Part shown: positions 1 through 8,901 of the stretch, piece after piece | Position numbering within the stretch: position 1 is the stretch's first letter | How the letters are laid out: each line of letters begins with the position of its first letter | Assembly (NCBI RefSeq): GCF_016907275.1 | Contig: NZ_JAFBBP010000001.1 | Span: forward strand, 2,470,001 to 2,534,000 | From: Micromonospora luteifusca | Lineage (GTDB): Bacteria; Actinomycetota; Actinomycetes; Mycobacteriales; Micromonosporaceae | Length of the DNA stretch: 64,000 bases | Direction: 5' to 3' | The notes under the pieces: generated by a model | What the model was told of the DNA's origin: nothing | Databases searched by the model: none | The model's input: only the letters and a program-made list of their open reading frames with translations | Program-made: the position numbers and the translations under genes

Positions 1-135
1 GTTGTAGGACTTGCAGAACTCCATGATGTTCACGCCGTGCTGGCCGAGCGCGGGGCCGACCGGCGGCGCCGGCGTGGCCTGGCCCGCCGGCAGCTGAAGC
101 GTGAACGTCTTGACGAGCTTCTTCTTCGGAGGCAT
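1..135 (-). CDS. rplK: 50S ribosomal protein L11 (partial, N-terminal 45 residues)
   Basis: L11 builds the GTPase-associated centre of the large ribosomal subunit together with 23S rRNA. The frame from the ATG at 135 reads [18 protein letters not shown], followed by a [18 protein letters not shown] segment that is diagnostic of the L11 N-terminal domain. The gene runs off the left edge of the window, so the C-terminal RNA-binding domain is not seen. It lies downstream of nusG on the same strand, the usual secE-nusG-rplK order. A strong hairpin separates it from nusG, so it may have its own promoter. The identification is secure. Confidence 0.97.
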   Translation of the reverse strand, partial: MPPKKKLVKTFTLQLPAGQATPAPPVGPALGQHGVNIMEFCKSYN

Positions 136-287
136 GTCACTTCCTGGGGCTTGGAGCTGGGAAAATGCGGCTGTCGCCGCTCTCGGAGCGCGCACGGTCA
201 GCGCGGTGCGACAGCGGCGACATTCAAGAGTAGCGCAGGCCGCAGCCCACTCGTCCGCCGAGGTCGAGCGGGAGGGCGTACGCCGAC

Positions 288-316
288 GTCGGCGGCGGGC
301 TGGGCCCGCCGCCGAC
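288..316. terminator. Strong hairpin between nusG and rplK
   Basis: A perfect 13-bp GC-rich stem with a 3-nt loop starts 7 nt beyond the nusG stop codon, before rplK. No T tract follows, which is common for actinobacterial terminators. It may end or attenuate the secE-nusG transcript. Function is inferred from position and structure only. Confidence 0.55.
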
Positions 317-322
317 GACCAA

Positions 323-1045
323 TCAGATCTTGGCGACCTGGTTGAAGTTGAGCTCCACCGGCGTCTCGCGACCGAAGATCGACACCAGCACCTTGAGCTT
401 CTGCTGGTCGGCGTTGATCTCGCTGATCGTGGCCGGCAGCGACGCGAAGGCGCCGTCGGTGACGGTGACCGAGTCGCCCACCTCGAAGTCGAGGACCTTG
501 ATCTCCGGCTTCGACTTCTTCTGCTCGGTCTCGACGGCCGGCGCCAGCCACTTCAGCACCTCGTCGAGGGAGAGCGGGGCGGGCCGGTCGGCCCGGTCGG
601 TCGCGCCGACGAAGCCGGTCACGCCCGGCGTGTTGCGCACACACGAGTAGGACTCGGCGGTCAGCTCCATCCGAACCAGGATGTAGCCCGGGAAGACCTT
701 GGCCTGGATCTGCGAACGCTTACCGTTCTTGACCTCGACCTCTTCCCGGGTCGGCACCTCGACCTGGTAGATGAAGTCCTCCATGTCGAGGCTCGTGATC
801 CGGGTCTCGAGGTTGGTCTTGACCTTGTTCTCGTACCCGGCGTACGAATGCACCACATACCAGTCACCCGGCGCGTAGCGCAGCTTCTGCCTCAACTCGG
901 CGACCGGGTCGTACTCCTCGTCCGGCGCGGGTTCGGTCATGGGGAATTCCGGCTCGCTGGCGGCCTCAACCGACTCGTCACCAGCCGCCGTCGCGACCGT
1001 GGACTGCTCGTCCACCGGTCCGGCGGTCTCGTCGTACTCAGGCAC
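323..1045 (-). CDS. nusG: Transcription termination/antitermination factor NusG
   Basis: NusG binds RNA polymerase, modulates pausing and Rho termination and links transcription to the ribosome. The 240-aa product has an acidic, disordered N-terminal extension of about 55 residues typical of actinobacteria. The NGN domain follows ([19 protein letters not shown], then [10 protein letters not shown], then TPGVTGFVG). The C-terminal KOW domain contains [21 protein letters not shown] and ends with [12 protein letters not shown]. The GTG start at 1045 has a GGAAGTGAG-type ribosome site upstream. It lies 39 nt after secE and before rplK, as expected. Confidence 0.97.
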   Translation of the reverse strand: MPEYDETAGPVDEQSTVATAAGDESVEAASEPEFPMTEPAPDEEYDPVAELRQKLRYAPGDWYVVHSYAGYENKVKTNLETRITSLDMEDFIYQVEVPTREEVEVKNGKRSQIQAKVFPGYILVRMELTAESYSCVRNTPGVTGFVGATDRADRPAPLSLDEVLKWLAPAVETEQKKSKPEIKVLDFEVGDSVTVTDGAFASLPATISEINADQQKLKVLVSIFGRETPVELNFNQVAKI

Positions 1046-1084
1046 GCTCGCTCACTTCCGTCACTATCGGCTGGAGACAGCCGG

Positions 1085-1477
1085 TCAGTCCGAGTTGCCG
1101 AAGACAAACAGCACGACCTTGGCAAAGCCGAGGTCCAGCAGGCCGACGATCGTCAGCATCACCGCGACGAACGTCACCACCACGGCGGTGTAGGTCAGCA
1201 ACTCCTTACGCGTCGGCCAGATGACCTTACGCAGTTCGGCTACGACCTCGCGGAAAAACCGGGCGATGCGGCCGAACACGCCCACTCGACCGGTCTCCGA
1301 CCGGGTCGTGGGCCGGCTGTCCGCCGACTCCGCCCGGGCACGCGACCGCGTGGCGGTGCCTCCCCGGGAGACCGGCTCGTCCGCGCTGGGGGCGTCGTCA
1401 TCGGCTACCTCGTCGACGACCTCGTCGTCCAGACGATCGTCGCCGGCGTCCTCGCCGCGCCGCTTGTTGTCGGCCAC
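1085..1477 (-). CDS. secE: Preprotein translocase subunit SecE
   Basis: SecE is the small essential subunit that clamps SecY in the protein-export channel. The C-terminal part carries the SecE signature (FFREVVAELRKVIWPTRKEL) followed by one membrane helix (YTAVVVTFVAVMLTIVGLLDL). The N-terminus is a long charged, disordered extension. I chose the GTG at 1477 (VADNKRRGED) because GGAGGGCGAA sits directly upstream; an in-frame GTG at 1537 would add 20 residues but has weaker support. The product is 130 aa. It is followed by nusG. Confidence 0.93.
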   Translation of the reverse strand: MADNKRRGEDAGDDRLDDEVVDEVADDDAPSADEPVSRGGTATRSRARAESADSRPTTRSETGRVGVFGRIARFFREVVAELRKVIWPTRKELLTYTAVVVTFVAVMLTIVGLLDLGFAKVVLFVFGNSD

Positions 1478-1692
1478 TTCGCCCTCCGTCGCGGAATCTC
1501 GGGTCGCACGCCGAGTGGCGTACGCGGCGCTGGTCACGCCGGCCGGACCCTACCGTCCCGCGACGGGCCGCGGCCGGTGGATCAATCCGGAGGGCCCGAT
1601 TGCCTCGGAACCACCCCGCCGATGCCACCACCACGGGCCGGACGCCGCCAAGCTGGCGGCGCGACCCACGGGAACGGTCAGGCCTGAGGCGC

Positions 1693-1764
<72 letters not shown>

Positions 1765-1893
1765 GTGCGGCAACACTCGCCCCACGCGGTCACAGACGAC
1801 CGAGCAGGGGTCACTTGCCCCACGGCGGACCAGTGTACGGGTAGCCGCCCGACTTTCCCAACCGGTCTCTCCGCCACGCGTGGCGGGCCTGCT

Positions 1894-2286
1894 TCAGCGT
1901 GTCGTCCGGATGGTTGCCCGGGCCTGCGAGAGCACCTTCTCGCCCAGGCAGGTGGCGGTCACGTCGAGACGGGTGAGGCCGTCCTCGGTCACCTCACGGA
2001 CCCGCGCGGAGACCTCGATCTCGGTCCCCTGGTCGTCGTCCGGGACCACCACCGGCCGCGTGAAACGAACGCCGTACTCGACCACCGCGTCCGGCGACCC
2101 GGCCCACTCGGTGATCGCCCGGCCGACCAGCGCCATGGTGAACATGCCGTGGGCGATCACCCCGGGCAGACCCACCTTGGTGGCGAACCTGTCGCTCCAG
2201 TGGATCGGGTTGAAGTCACCCGAGGCGCCGGCGTAGCGGACCAGATCCGCGCGGGTCACCCGAAACGTCTTGGCTGGCAACTCCAT
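1894..2286 (-). CDS. MaoC-like (R)-specific enoyl/hydroxyacyl dehydratase, HadB-like
   Basis: This 130-aa protein is a single hot-dog-fold MaoC dehydratase. The hydratase-2 motif is visible (RYAGASGDFNPIHWSDRFA, then LPGVIAHGMFTMALVGRAI), with Asp and His as the expected catalytic pair. In mycobacteria HadB pairs with HadA to form the 3-hydroxyacyl-ACP dehydratase of FAS-II and the genes lie between rpmG and tRNA-Trp/secE, exactly as here. The start lies 1 nt after the hadA-like stop, so the two are translationally coupled. The true substrate in this genus is unknown. Confidence 0.88.
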   Translation of the reverse strand: MELPAKTFRVTRADLVRYAGASGDFNPIHWSDRFATKVGLPGVIAHGMFTMALVGRAITEWAGSPDAVVEYGVRFTRPVVVPDDDQGTEIEVSARVREVTEDGLTRLDVTATCLGEKVLSQARATIRTTR

Positions 2287-2287
2287 C

Positions 2288-2734
2288 TCAGGCCTCTCCG
2301 CGTACGACGATCTTGGACCAGACGGCGACCACCGGTTCCCCGCCGACGGTGGTGACGTCGGTGCGCGTGGTCAGGAAGCCGTGCCCGCCCCGGGTGCTGA
2401 CGTCCTCGATGGTGTTGGTGCAGACCAGCTCATCACCGGCGACCACCGGCCGGGTGTACGCGAACCGCTGGTCGCCGTGCACCACCCGGCTGTAGTCCAT
2501 ACCCAGGGCCGGGTCCTCAATGATCTGGTTGCTCGCGGCCATCGTGACGATCACCGGGAAGGTCGGCGGGGCCACCAGGTCGGGGTGGCCCAGCGCCTGC
2601 GCGGCCTCCAGGTCGTGGTGGGCCGGGTCGGTGGCACCGATGGCGGTGGCGAACTCGCGGATCTTTTCTCGGCCCACCTGATAGGGGGCGGTCGGCGGAT
2701 AGGTCCGGCCGACGAAGGAAGGGTCCAGAGACAT
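2288..2734 (-). CDS. MaoC N-terminal-domain dehydratase partner, HadA-like
   Basis: The 148-aa product begins MSLDPSFVGRTYPPTAPYQV and has the hot-dog fold of the substrate-holding subunit (VGREKIREFATAIGATDPAHH, PVVAGDELVCTNTIEDV). It lacks the full hydratase-2 active-site motif, as HadA/HadC subunits do, so it is expected to act as a heterodimer with the downstream HadB-like protein. Position between rpmG and the HadB-like gene matches mycobacterial hadA. Role in fatty-acyl elongation is inferred from the family. Confidence 0.87.
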   Translation of the reverse strand: MSLDPSFVGRTYPPTAPYQVGREKIREFATAIGATDPAHHDLEAAQALGHPDLVAPPTFPVIVTMAASNQIIEDPALGMDYSRVVHGDQRFAYTRPVVAGDELVCTNTIEDVSTRGGHGFLTTRTDVTTVGGEPVVAVWSKIVVRGEA

Positions 2735-2858
2735 GCCGCGAACCTACACGGAAAGCACAATCGCCGACCTGCTCGGCAGGCAGCGGCACAGCCGCGCCAA
2801 ACCGGTCAGATCGGCGATTGAAAAGCTTCGACAGCGGCCGGCAGGAGCCGGCCAACGG

Positions 2859-3026
2859 TCAGCGGGTCTCGCGGTGGACCGTGTGACGGCCGTCGCGCGG
2901 GCAGAACTTCTTCAGCTCGATGCGATCGGGGTCGTTACGGCGGTTCTTGCGCGTGATGTAGTTGCGCTCCTTGCACTCCACACACGCCAAAGTGATCTTC
3001 GGCCGGACATCGGTAGCCTTCGCCAC
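2859..3026 (-). CDS. rpmG: 50S ribosomal protein L33
   Basis: A 55-aa L33 starting from GTG at 3026 ([20 protein letters not shown]), below the size of typical gene calls. The core [22 protein letters not shown] is canonical. The N-terminal CVEC pair of the zinc knuckle is intact, but the second pair reads CPRD instead of the usual CPxC, so only three cysteines remain; the following GRHTVHRE supplies possible histidine ligands. It lies between tRNA-Met and hadA as in other actinobacteria. Confidence 0.95.
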   Translation of the reverse strand: MAKATDVRPKITLACVECKERNYITRKNRRNDPDRIELKKFCPRDGRHTVHRETR

Positions 3027-3160
3027 GGCGGAGTGCCTTCCTCGCTAACGGAAACAACTACGACGCGCCAGCCTAGACGCTGACAGCGCGGACATGCAAA
3101 GTGGGCGCCGGAAGCGCCCATTTCCTACGACCACCGGCAACGAGCCCGGAAGACGAGAGT

Positions 3161-3232
3161 AGCGGTGGCCGGACTTGAACCGGCGACACAGCGATTATGA
3201 GCCGCTTGCTCTACCATCTGAGCTACACCGCT
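3161..3232 (-). tRNA. tRNA-Met (CAT)
   Basis: The complement forms a 72-nt cloverleaf with acceptor AGCGGTG/CACCGCT, anticodon loop CTCATAA and a GGTTCAAGTCC T arm. The A-U/G-C acceptor end and ordinary D arm suit an elongator rather than an initiator tRNA. It sits 134 nt upstream of rpmG. Confidence 0.95.
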
Positions 3233-3257
3233 GCGATGGGTCCAGCTGAACCCTCGA

Positions 3258-3329
3258 GCCCCCTTACGGAATCGAACCGTAGACCTTCTCCTTACCATGG
3301 AGACGCTCTGCCGACTGAGCTAAGGGGGC
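3258..3329 (-). tRNA. tRNA-Thr (GGT)
   Basis: The complement forms a 72-nt cloverleaf with acceptor GCCCCCT/AGGGGGC, anticodon GGT in an ATGGTAA loop and a CGGTTCGATTCCG T arm. It lies 25 nt upstream of tRNA-Met and is probably co-transcribed with it and rpmG. Confidence 0.95.
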
Positions 3330-3422
3330 CTGCGCGATCTCCCCGTGGGGCGCGCAGAAGTAAGAGTACACGGCCCGGCTCGACAGGTGAAATCGGATCC
3401 CCGGTGATCGTCTACGCCCTGC

Positions 3423-5948
3423 TCAGGGCACGACACGAAGGCGCGGCAACTCCCCGTTGGAGACCGTTTCCGGCTCGATCTGGGCGCCGAACCAGGCGGC
3501 CAGCCGCTCGTACGGCAGCGGCCGGCTGAACAGGAAGCCCTGCCCGATCTCACAACCGATGTCCTGGAGAAGCTCCAGGGTCAGCTCACTCTCCACGCCC
3601 TCGGCGACCACGGCCAGGCCGAACTGCTGCGAGAGGGTCACCACGGCGTTGACGATGGCCAGGTCCCCCGGGTCGGTCGCCATGCCCTGCACGAAGGAGC
3701 GGTCGACCTTGACCTCGTGCACCGGCAGCCGGCGGAGGTGCGCCAGCGACGAGTCGCCGGTGCCGAAGTCGTCCACCGAGAGTCGGACACCGAGGTCGCG
3801 TAGCCGTCGCAGGGTCGGGATGGGCCGGTCCGTGCCGTCCAGCACCCCCGCCTCGGTGATCTCCAGGGTCAGTCGCTGTGCCGGCACCCCGTACTCGGTC
3901 AGCAACTCCTGAACCCGGTCCGGGAAGTGCTGGTCGGTGAGCGTACGGGCCGAGAGGTTGACCGCGATCGGCAGCGGCTGATCGGCCAGCGCCCAGTCGC
4001 GGCTGCGGCGCAGCCCCTCGCGGAGCACCACCTCCGTGAGCCGGCTCAACTGGCCGGTGTGCTCGGCCACCGCCACGAAGTCCTCAGGAGCGACCGTGCC
4101 GTGCGTCGGGTGCTCCCACCGGGCCAGGCACTCGACACCAACCAGGCGCCGGTCCCGCAGAGTCACCTTGGGCTGGAAGTAGACCTCCAGGTCGTCCTGG
4201 TCCAGTGCTCGGCGCAGATCGCCGGCCAGACCGAGCCGGCGCAGCGATCGGGACTCCAGCGCAGGGTTGAACAGCTGCACGCTGCCCGGCACCGACTTGG
4301 CCGCGGTGGCGGCCAGGTCGACCCGGAGCAGCAGGGTCGCCGCATCGCTGCCGTGGTCGGGGTGCACGGCCACCCCGACGGCGGTGTTCACGTCGAGGGT
4401 GAGCGCGTCGAAGACCATCTCGTCGCGGATCTGGTCGCGCAGTTGAGCGGCCAACTCGAGTGCCGCGTCGGCGCTCTCCAACCGCAGGGTCACCAGGAAC
4501 TCGTCCCCACCGGCCCGGCCGACCAGAGCCGACGACGGCGCGCTGGCCCGCAACCGGCTGGCGACCTCGGCGAGGACCTTGTCCCCGGCCGCGTGACCGA
4601 GAGACTCGTTGACCTGGCGCAGCCCGTCGACGTCGAAGAGCAACAGCGCCACCACCTCGCCGGGGGCAGCGATCTTGAAGGACTCCGCGAGTGCGCCGGT
4701 GATCCGCCGACGGTTGGGCAACCTGGTCAGCGCGTCGTGGTACGCGTCGTGCCAGAGCCGGTCGACCAGCCGCGAATTCTCCAGAGCGACGGCGGCATGC
4801 GCTGCCACGGTCTCGAAGATGGGGATGTCGGCCGGGGCGAAGTGGCCCACGTCGCTGAGCCGGTTGACCACCTCCAGCGTGCCGATCACCGCCTGCCCCG
4901 ATCGCAGGGGCACCGCGATGACGTCCTTGACCTTGGAGCCGGCGAGCGCGGACCGCAGCGTCGGGTCACCGTCGAAGGCTCGACCGAGGGCGACCGTCTG
5001 GCCCGACTCGCGAGTTTTCTCCCGAACCACCGACGGGGTACGGGCGACATCGAGGAGACCCCGGTCGTCGAGGCGTGCGGTCAGCAGGACCTCCGGGTGC
5101 CGACCCTGCGCCGGGAGCCACAGCGTGGCGTACTCCGCCTGCATGAGAGAACGGATCCGGCCGAGCAGCACGTCGGTCAGGTTGCCCTCCTGACCCGCCT
5201 CGCTCATCGCTCGGGTCAGCTCGTACATGTCACCCAGCGTGCGGTGCTGCCGGATGAACTGCGAGTACGAGCGGTAGAGCATGACGCCGGCCACCGCCAG
5301 GGCAAGCAGAAGCAGAATCGACCAGAGGGTCGTCACCAGCGCGATAAGGATGATCATCCCGATCGCGACGTTCAGCACCGTGGTCAGCAGGACCTGGACG
5401 GCCGTACGCACAGTCTCGCGGGTGCCCTGCCAGCCCTGCAGGAGCGTGATCACGCCGACCACGGCAACCAGGCTGATGAGCGTGTTGGCCGTGACAGCGG
5501 CGAAGAGCACAACCCAGGTCGCAGGGCCCACTCGGTCGTGAGGCGGCACGGCGGCCAGCACCAGGCCAGCCACCGAGCTGCCGGCCGCCGCCCGGGCGAC
5601 GTTGAACCAGAACTTCGGCGGGGCGTACCCGCGCTGCATCTGGGTGAAGAGTTCGGCTGCCGTGGCGACGACGACCACGAGGAGCGGCGACAACCAGTAC
5701 GCCACGAGCACCAGCGGGATCTCGCTGAGCGTCACCACGACCGCCTGGCGGCGGGCCACCATGCTGAGCGTTGGTATCCCGGCAGCAACCATCACCACCA
5801 GCAACGCCACAGCAATCGGCCAGTCCGCCAGGCGGCTGGGCACCGACAGGGCGAGGACCAGACATCCCACCAACGCCATCCCGGCGAGTGGAGCTGTGAT
5901 CAGCCAGGCGTGTTCGGTGGTACGACGTCGGACAGCCTTAGGTGACAC
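3423..5948 (-). CDS. Membrane GAF-GGDEF-EAL protein (cyclic-di-GMP turnover)
   Basis: The 841-aa protein probably makes and/or degrades cyclic di-GMP at the membrane. Residues about 15-225 hold some seven to eight hydrophobic segments. A GAF-like domain follows (about 235-395, with FETVAAHAAVALENSRLVDRL at its end), then a diguanylate cyclase domain whose loop reads RAGGDEFLV near residue 479, then a phosphodiesterase domain. In the latter the signature EAL is replaced by ECL (VECLARWEH near 606). The other catalytic blocks are present: NLSARTL, EITEAGVL, VDDFGTGDSSL, VKVDRSFV, VVAEGVES and IGQGFLFSRPL. Both domains could therefore be active. It stands alone, after the tRNA-Thr block. Confidence 0.93.
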   Translation of the reverse strand: MSPKAVRRRTTEHAWLITAPLAGMALVGCLVLALSVPSRLADWPIAVALLVVMVAAGIPTLSMVARRQAVVVTLSEIPLVLVAYWLSPLLVVVVATAAELFTQMQRGYAPPKFWFNVARAAAGSSVAGLVLAAVPPHDRVGPATWVVLFAAVTANTLISLVAVVGVITLLQGWQGTRETVRTAVQVLLTTVLNVAIGMIILIALVTTLWSILLLLALAVAGVMLYRSYSQFIRQHRTLGDMYELTRAMSEAGQEGNLTDVLLGRIRSLMQAEYATLWLPAQGRHPEVLLTARLDDRGLLDVARTPSVVREKTRESGQTVALGRAFDGDPTLRSALAGSKVKDVIAVPLRSGQAVIGTLEVVNRLSDVGHFAPADIPIFETVAAHAAVALENSRLVDRLWHDAYHDALTRLPNRRRITGALAESFKIAAPGEVVALLLFDVDGLRQVNESLGHAAGDKVLAEVASRLRASAPSSALVGRAGGDEFLVTLRLESADAALELAAQLRDQIRDEMVFDALTLDVNTAVGVAVHPDHGSDAATLLLRVDLAATAAKSVPGSVQLFNPALESRSLRRLGLAGDLRRALDQDDLEVYFQPKVTLRDRRLVGVECLARWEHPTHGTVAPEDFVAVAEHTGQLSRLTEVVLREGLRRSRDWALADQPLPIAVNLSARTLTDQHFPDRVQELLTEYGVPAQRLTLEITEAGVLDGTDRPIPTLRRLRDLGVRLSVDDFGTGDSSLAHLRRLPVHEVKVDRSFVQGMATDPGDLAIVNAVVTLSQQFGLAVVAEGVESELTLELLQDIGCEIGQGFLFSRPLPYERLAAWFGAQIEPETVSNGELPRLRVVP

Positions 5949-5989
5949 CGCACCGCCCTGTCATCGGTCACGTCATCGCCGCACCGGGG

Positions 5990-6169
5990 TCACCGGGTGA
6001 CGACGGACTGCACTCCACTCGGAACCGACACGCTGTGGCCGGTGGGTGCGCCCCATTCGACGGCGGTGGACTGGAAGGCGCCGCCGAGCTGGGCACCTAG
6101 GAGGCCAACGGCCAGCGCGGCAAGGGCAAGCGACGCCATACGCAGCCGGCCAAACTTTCGACCAGACAT
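5990..6169 (-). CDS. Small membrane or secreted peptide, unknown function
   Basis: A 59-aa product, MSGRKFGRLRMASLALAALA onward, with a basic N-terminus and one hydrophobic segment (residues about 11-32) that could be a signal anchor. The start at 6169 is favoured by AGGAG 5 nt upstream; an upstream in-frame start at 6256 lacks such a site. It lies upstream of the GGDEF-EAL gene on the same strand, separated by 41 nt, so the two may share a transcript. I do not recognise a family. Confidence 0.6.
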   Translation of the reverse strand: MSGRKFGRLRMASLALAALAVGLLGAQLGGAFQSTAVEWGAPTGHSVSVPSGVQSVVTR

Positions 6170-6631
6170 GTGGAACTCCTGTCGGCAGGGGGGGTGTGCG
6201 GGGATGGAGATTCCACGATGGTGCCACAGCGGCGTCCGCCAGGAAAGTTCTCCCACCCGCGATCAGGCCGACCGACCCGCGAGCCGACCCGCTCGGCCGG
6301 ACAGGGACAACGTCCGGCCAGACGATCTGCTGATCAACCCATGTTCGTACGCCCAAAAAACGACCTAGCAGAGAAAGCACACCTATTAGACGTAACAGTT
6401 CATTTGAACTGCGTGCCTCTCCGCCAAGTACGCACGCTACTCGCCGCTACCTCCTGGCAACAGGTCACTGTCACCTTCTGGTTCCTGTCCGTATCAGGAG
6501 TCGATTCAGCGGCATCAGATTGCCACCCGACTGGCCCAGCGTCGCCACGCCATCGATACATGCACATCAGCTCCGCGATATCGCGGCATTCGGTCCGACC
6601 GGAACACGACCACGCTCAGGAGTCGCGGCTT
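6170..6631. other. Intergenic stretch without a supported gene
   Basis: About 460 nt. Open frames here are antisense or GC-driven and lack ribosome sites and recognisable sequence. The part from 6330 to 6600 is less GC-rich than its surroundings. No RNA gene was recognised. Confidence 0.5.
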
Positions 6632-6844
6632 TCAGTCGTCCTTCGGCATCGACCACACATCCCGAGAGTCGTTGAAGGCTCCCGGGGACGGCTCGACCGT
6701 CAAAGACCGCACCCAGCGTGGGAGGGACGCAGCCCCACGTCCCACGGAACGCCAGAGCCGAGCCGCGGAGTAGACCACCCCGAGGACCACCGCCAAGCCC
6801 AGCGCCGGCAGCACCACGAAGGCCACCATCGCTTGAAGGATCAC
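6632..6844 (-). CDS. Small membrane protein, hypothetical
   Basis: A 70-aa frame from GTG at 6844. The first 28 residues (ILQAMVAFVVLPALGLAVV and following) form one convincing membrane helix, followed by a basic stretch and a polar tail ending WSMPKDD. That pattern is unlikely by chance, but the upstream ribosome site is weak and no family is recognised. Confidence 0.45.
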   Translation of the reverse strand: MILQAMVAFVVLPALGLAVVLGVVYSAARLWRSVGRGAASLPRWVRSLTVEPSPGAFNDSRDVWSMPKDD

Positions 6845-6895
6845 GCGGACATTCTCGTCCAGCGGTCAAGGCCGGCTATGCATCCGGAGCGCGGG

Positions 6896-7301
6896 TCAGG
6901 TGTTCCGCATCGGCCGGAACACAGCCCGCATCTCGGCTGCGCCACCGCTGTAGTAGCTGTCCGTGTCGTGGTCGAGCATCCACGCCGCCGGCCCGACCGG
7001 AGAATCCAACAGGAAGTAGCCGATCGTCTGAGGCCGAGTGGACTGCTCCAGGAAGTAACCGAAGCCGTCCGTGGTGAACGGGTTGAGCGCGTCGTACGCC
7101 GCGCGTTCCTGCTCCGACCTGGCCGGCAGTTGGTCCTTCAGACCGATCGCCCCGGCGAGCAGGTTGACGTGGATGCCGAGCAGCCCTTCGGGTCCCTGGC
7201 GGCCCATCGCGTCCGTGACGGGGCACCCACGCCCCCACCCTGGCGACGTGGCGCGTGTAGCCGAGGCCGTCCATCAGTTTCGCCCAGGCCTCCCCTGCCA
7301 A
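6896..7301 (-). pseudogene. Decayed epoxide hydrolase (frameshifted, both ends missing)
   Basis: The segment reads as the middle of an alpha/beta-hydrolase epoxide hydrolase. Frame one gives AGEAWAKLMDGLGYTRHVA. After a frame change near 7214-7230, frame two gives VTDAMGRQGPEGLLGIHVNL, then a DQLPARSEQERAAYDALN helix and QSTRPQTIGYFLLDSPVGPA. These are family blocks following the usual GGDWG nucleophile elbow, which itself is damaged here. The N-terminal third and the C-terminal catalytic His region are absent and the frame ends in unrelated residues. It is a remnant, not a working enzyme. Confidence 0.75.
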
Positions 7302-7409
7302 CTGATCTGCGCCACCTCAGCGTCCTGATCGCGGCAGGACAGCCAATCAAATTCGAAGCCTCTGCAGACCCGGTTGGAAGCGGACAGATTGTCAGACCCG
7401 GGTCTCATC

Positions 7410-7790
7410 ATGAGCGTCATGTTGCAGGGAAGGGTTATAGCCGAGAGCCTTCGCGTCGGATGTGACCTGCAGATCCGGGGCCTTCGGATTACCCGGATCA
7501 ATCGGCAGGACGTCTCCGCTGCTGCTAGTAGCCACCAGCCCGACGTGTGGACATTGCTGGATGTCGAAGGCACTGATGACACTGCCGAGGAGTTCGCGTC
7601 CGCGCTGCGAGACGCTCTGATCGAAGACCAAGGCTGGTACGCCGACTTCCGCGTCGCCGATGATCATGTCGTGATCTTTCCTGGGCGGATCTTCCGCTAT
7701 GCCATTGGTGACCACGCAGGACGCGCCGAGACCGTGCGGTACGGGAGGCTCGCCGGCGTGCCCCCACACCAACTCGACTGGGGCGACTAG
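7410..7790 (+). CDS. Conserved hypothetical protein
   Basis: A 126-aa protein from ATG at 7410 (MSVMLQGRVIAESLRVGCDL); an in-frame start at 7374 would add 12 residues. It has no membrane segment. The alternating beta-strand pattern, an aromatic-rich stretch (DQGWYADFRVADDHVVIFPG) and the end PHQLDWGD look like a real folded domain, and I believe similar proteins occur in Streptomyces, but I cannot assign a function. It stands alone between the decayed epoxide hydrolase and a convergent hydrolase gene. Confidence 0.7.
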   Translation: MSVMLQGRVIAESLRVGCDLQIRGLRITRINRQDVSAAASSHQPDVWTLLDVEGTDDTAEEFASALRDALIEDQGWYADFRVADDHVVIFPGRIFRYAIGDHAGRAETVRYGRLAGVPPHQLDWGD

Positions 7791-7850
7791 CTTGGCGGCT
7801 GGCGTTTGCGGTCGGTCAGCGGCAGCAGCGGACGCCGTGCGGCGGGACGC

Positions 7851-8714
7851 TCAGGACAGAAAGTGGTGCAGCGCCGCAGTCAGGTCGTCGGGGTTCTCCT
7901 CGGCGACGTGATGGCCGGACTCGATCGGGTGTCCACGTAGATCGGCGGCCCAAGGGCGCCAGACGGCCAGCGGATCGCCGTACAGGTCCTCCAGGTCGTC
8001 CCGAGTCGACCACAGCAACAGAGTTGGGCAGCGGACAGTGCGACCGTCACGCCGGTCGGTTTCCTCGTGTGCTCGGTCAACGCCGAGGCCGGCTCGGTAG
8101 TCCTCCAGCATCGCCCGTACGGTGGCCGCATCGTGGATGGCCTGCCGGAACTCCCGGTAGTTCTCAGCTCCCATGCTCTCGGGCCGGGCACTACCGGCGT
8201 ACCAGGCATCGGGGTCGGCGGTGATGGCCCGCTCTGGCTTGTCCGGCTGGGCGAAGAAAAACCAGTGGTACCAGTCCTGGGCGAACTTCGCATCGCACCT
8301 GGCAAGAGCCTCACTGATGGGTACGCCATCGATGACCACCAGATGACTGACCGCGTCGGAATGGTCCAGCGCCAGGCGTAACGCCACGTACGATCCGCGG
8401 TCGTGCCCGACCGTGGCGAACGTCGTATGGCCCAGTTCATTCATCAGCCGGACCATGTCCGCTGCGACCACCCGCTTGGACTGCTGGGAGTGATCCGCGA
8501 GGATTTTCGCCTTGCCGGATTGCCCGTAGCCGCGCATGTCGGGACAGACGACGGTGAACCCGCGATCAACCAGCTGCGGCGCGACTCGATGCCACGTCGA
8601 TCCCGTACGCGGATGCCCGTGAACGAGGAGGACCGGAAGCCCGTGCCCCGCATGCCGGACCCGGAGCACCACCTCCCCGACATCGATCCGCTCGTCCTCG
8701 AAACCGTCAAACAT
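7851..8714 (-). CDS. Alpha/beta hydrolase, haloacetate dehalogenase/epoxide hydrolase type
   Basis: A 287-aa soluble hydrolase. The oxyanion-hole motif VHGHPRTGSTWH is near residue 32 and the nucleophile elbow GHDRGSYVA has Asp as nucleophile. That Asp and the HDRG sequence are typical of fluoroacetate dehalogenase-like and epoxide hydrolase enzymes rather than Ser esterases. The acid residue is probably in LLLWSTRDDLEDLYG and the catalytic His in the ESGHHVAEENP block. I chose the ATG at 8714 (MFDGFEDERIDVGE), which fits the family start; 12 residues could be added upstream. Substrate is unknown. Confidence 0.88.
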   Translation of the reverse strand: MFDGFEDERIDVGEVVLRVRHAGHGLPVLLVHGHPRTGSTWHRVAPQLVDRGFTVVCPDMRGYGQSGKAKILADHSQQSKRVVAADMVRLMNELGHTTFATVGHDRGSYVALRLALDHSDAVSHLVVIDGVPISEALARCDAKFAQDWYHWFFFAQPDKPERAITADPDAWYAGSARPESMGAENYREFRQAIHDAATVRAMLEDYRAGLGVDRAHEETDRRDGRTVRCPTLLLWSTRDDLEDLYGDPLAVWRPWAADLRGHPIESGHHVAEENPDDLTAALHHFLS

Positions 8715-8901
8715 GCGCGACAAGTATCCGGGCGCCCGTCGAGCAAACATCTGCTCATCGGCAGGACAGCACGGTCGTCGGCGCTGTCGCCCTGTCGCCC
8801 CCGGATCGCTGGGACCTGCCGCAAATCACCCGGCGAAGTTGTGTGACAGCCGATTCAGCTCTTCATCGGGCGAGTCTTCCTTGGGCGAGGATCGAACGCG
8901 C

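Noticed and set aside
101..1687. 528-codon rightward open frame
   Set aside because: It runs antisense to nusG and secE, has Arg/Gly-rich composition without any domain and exists only because high GC removes stop codons.
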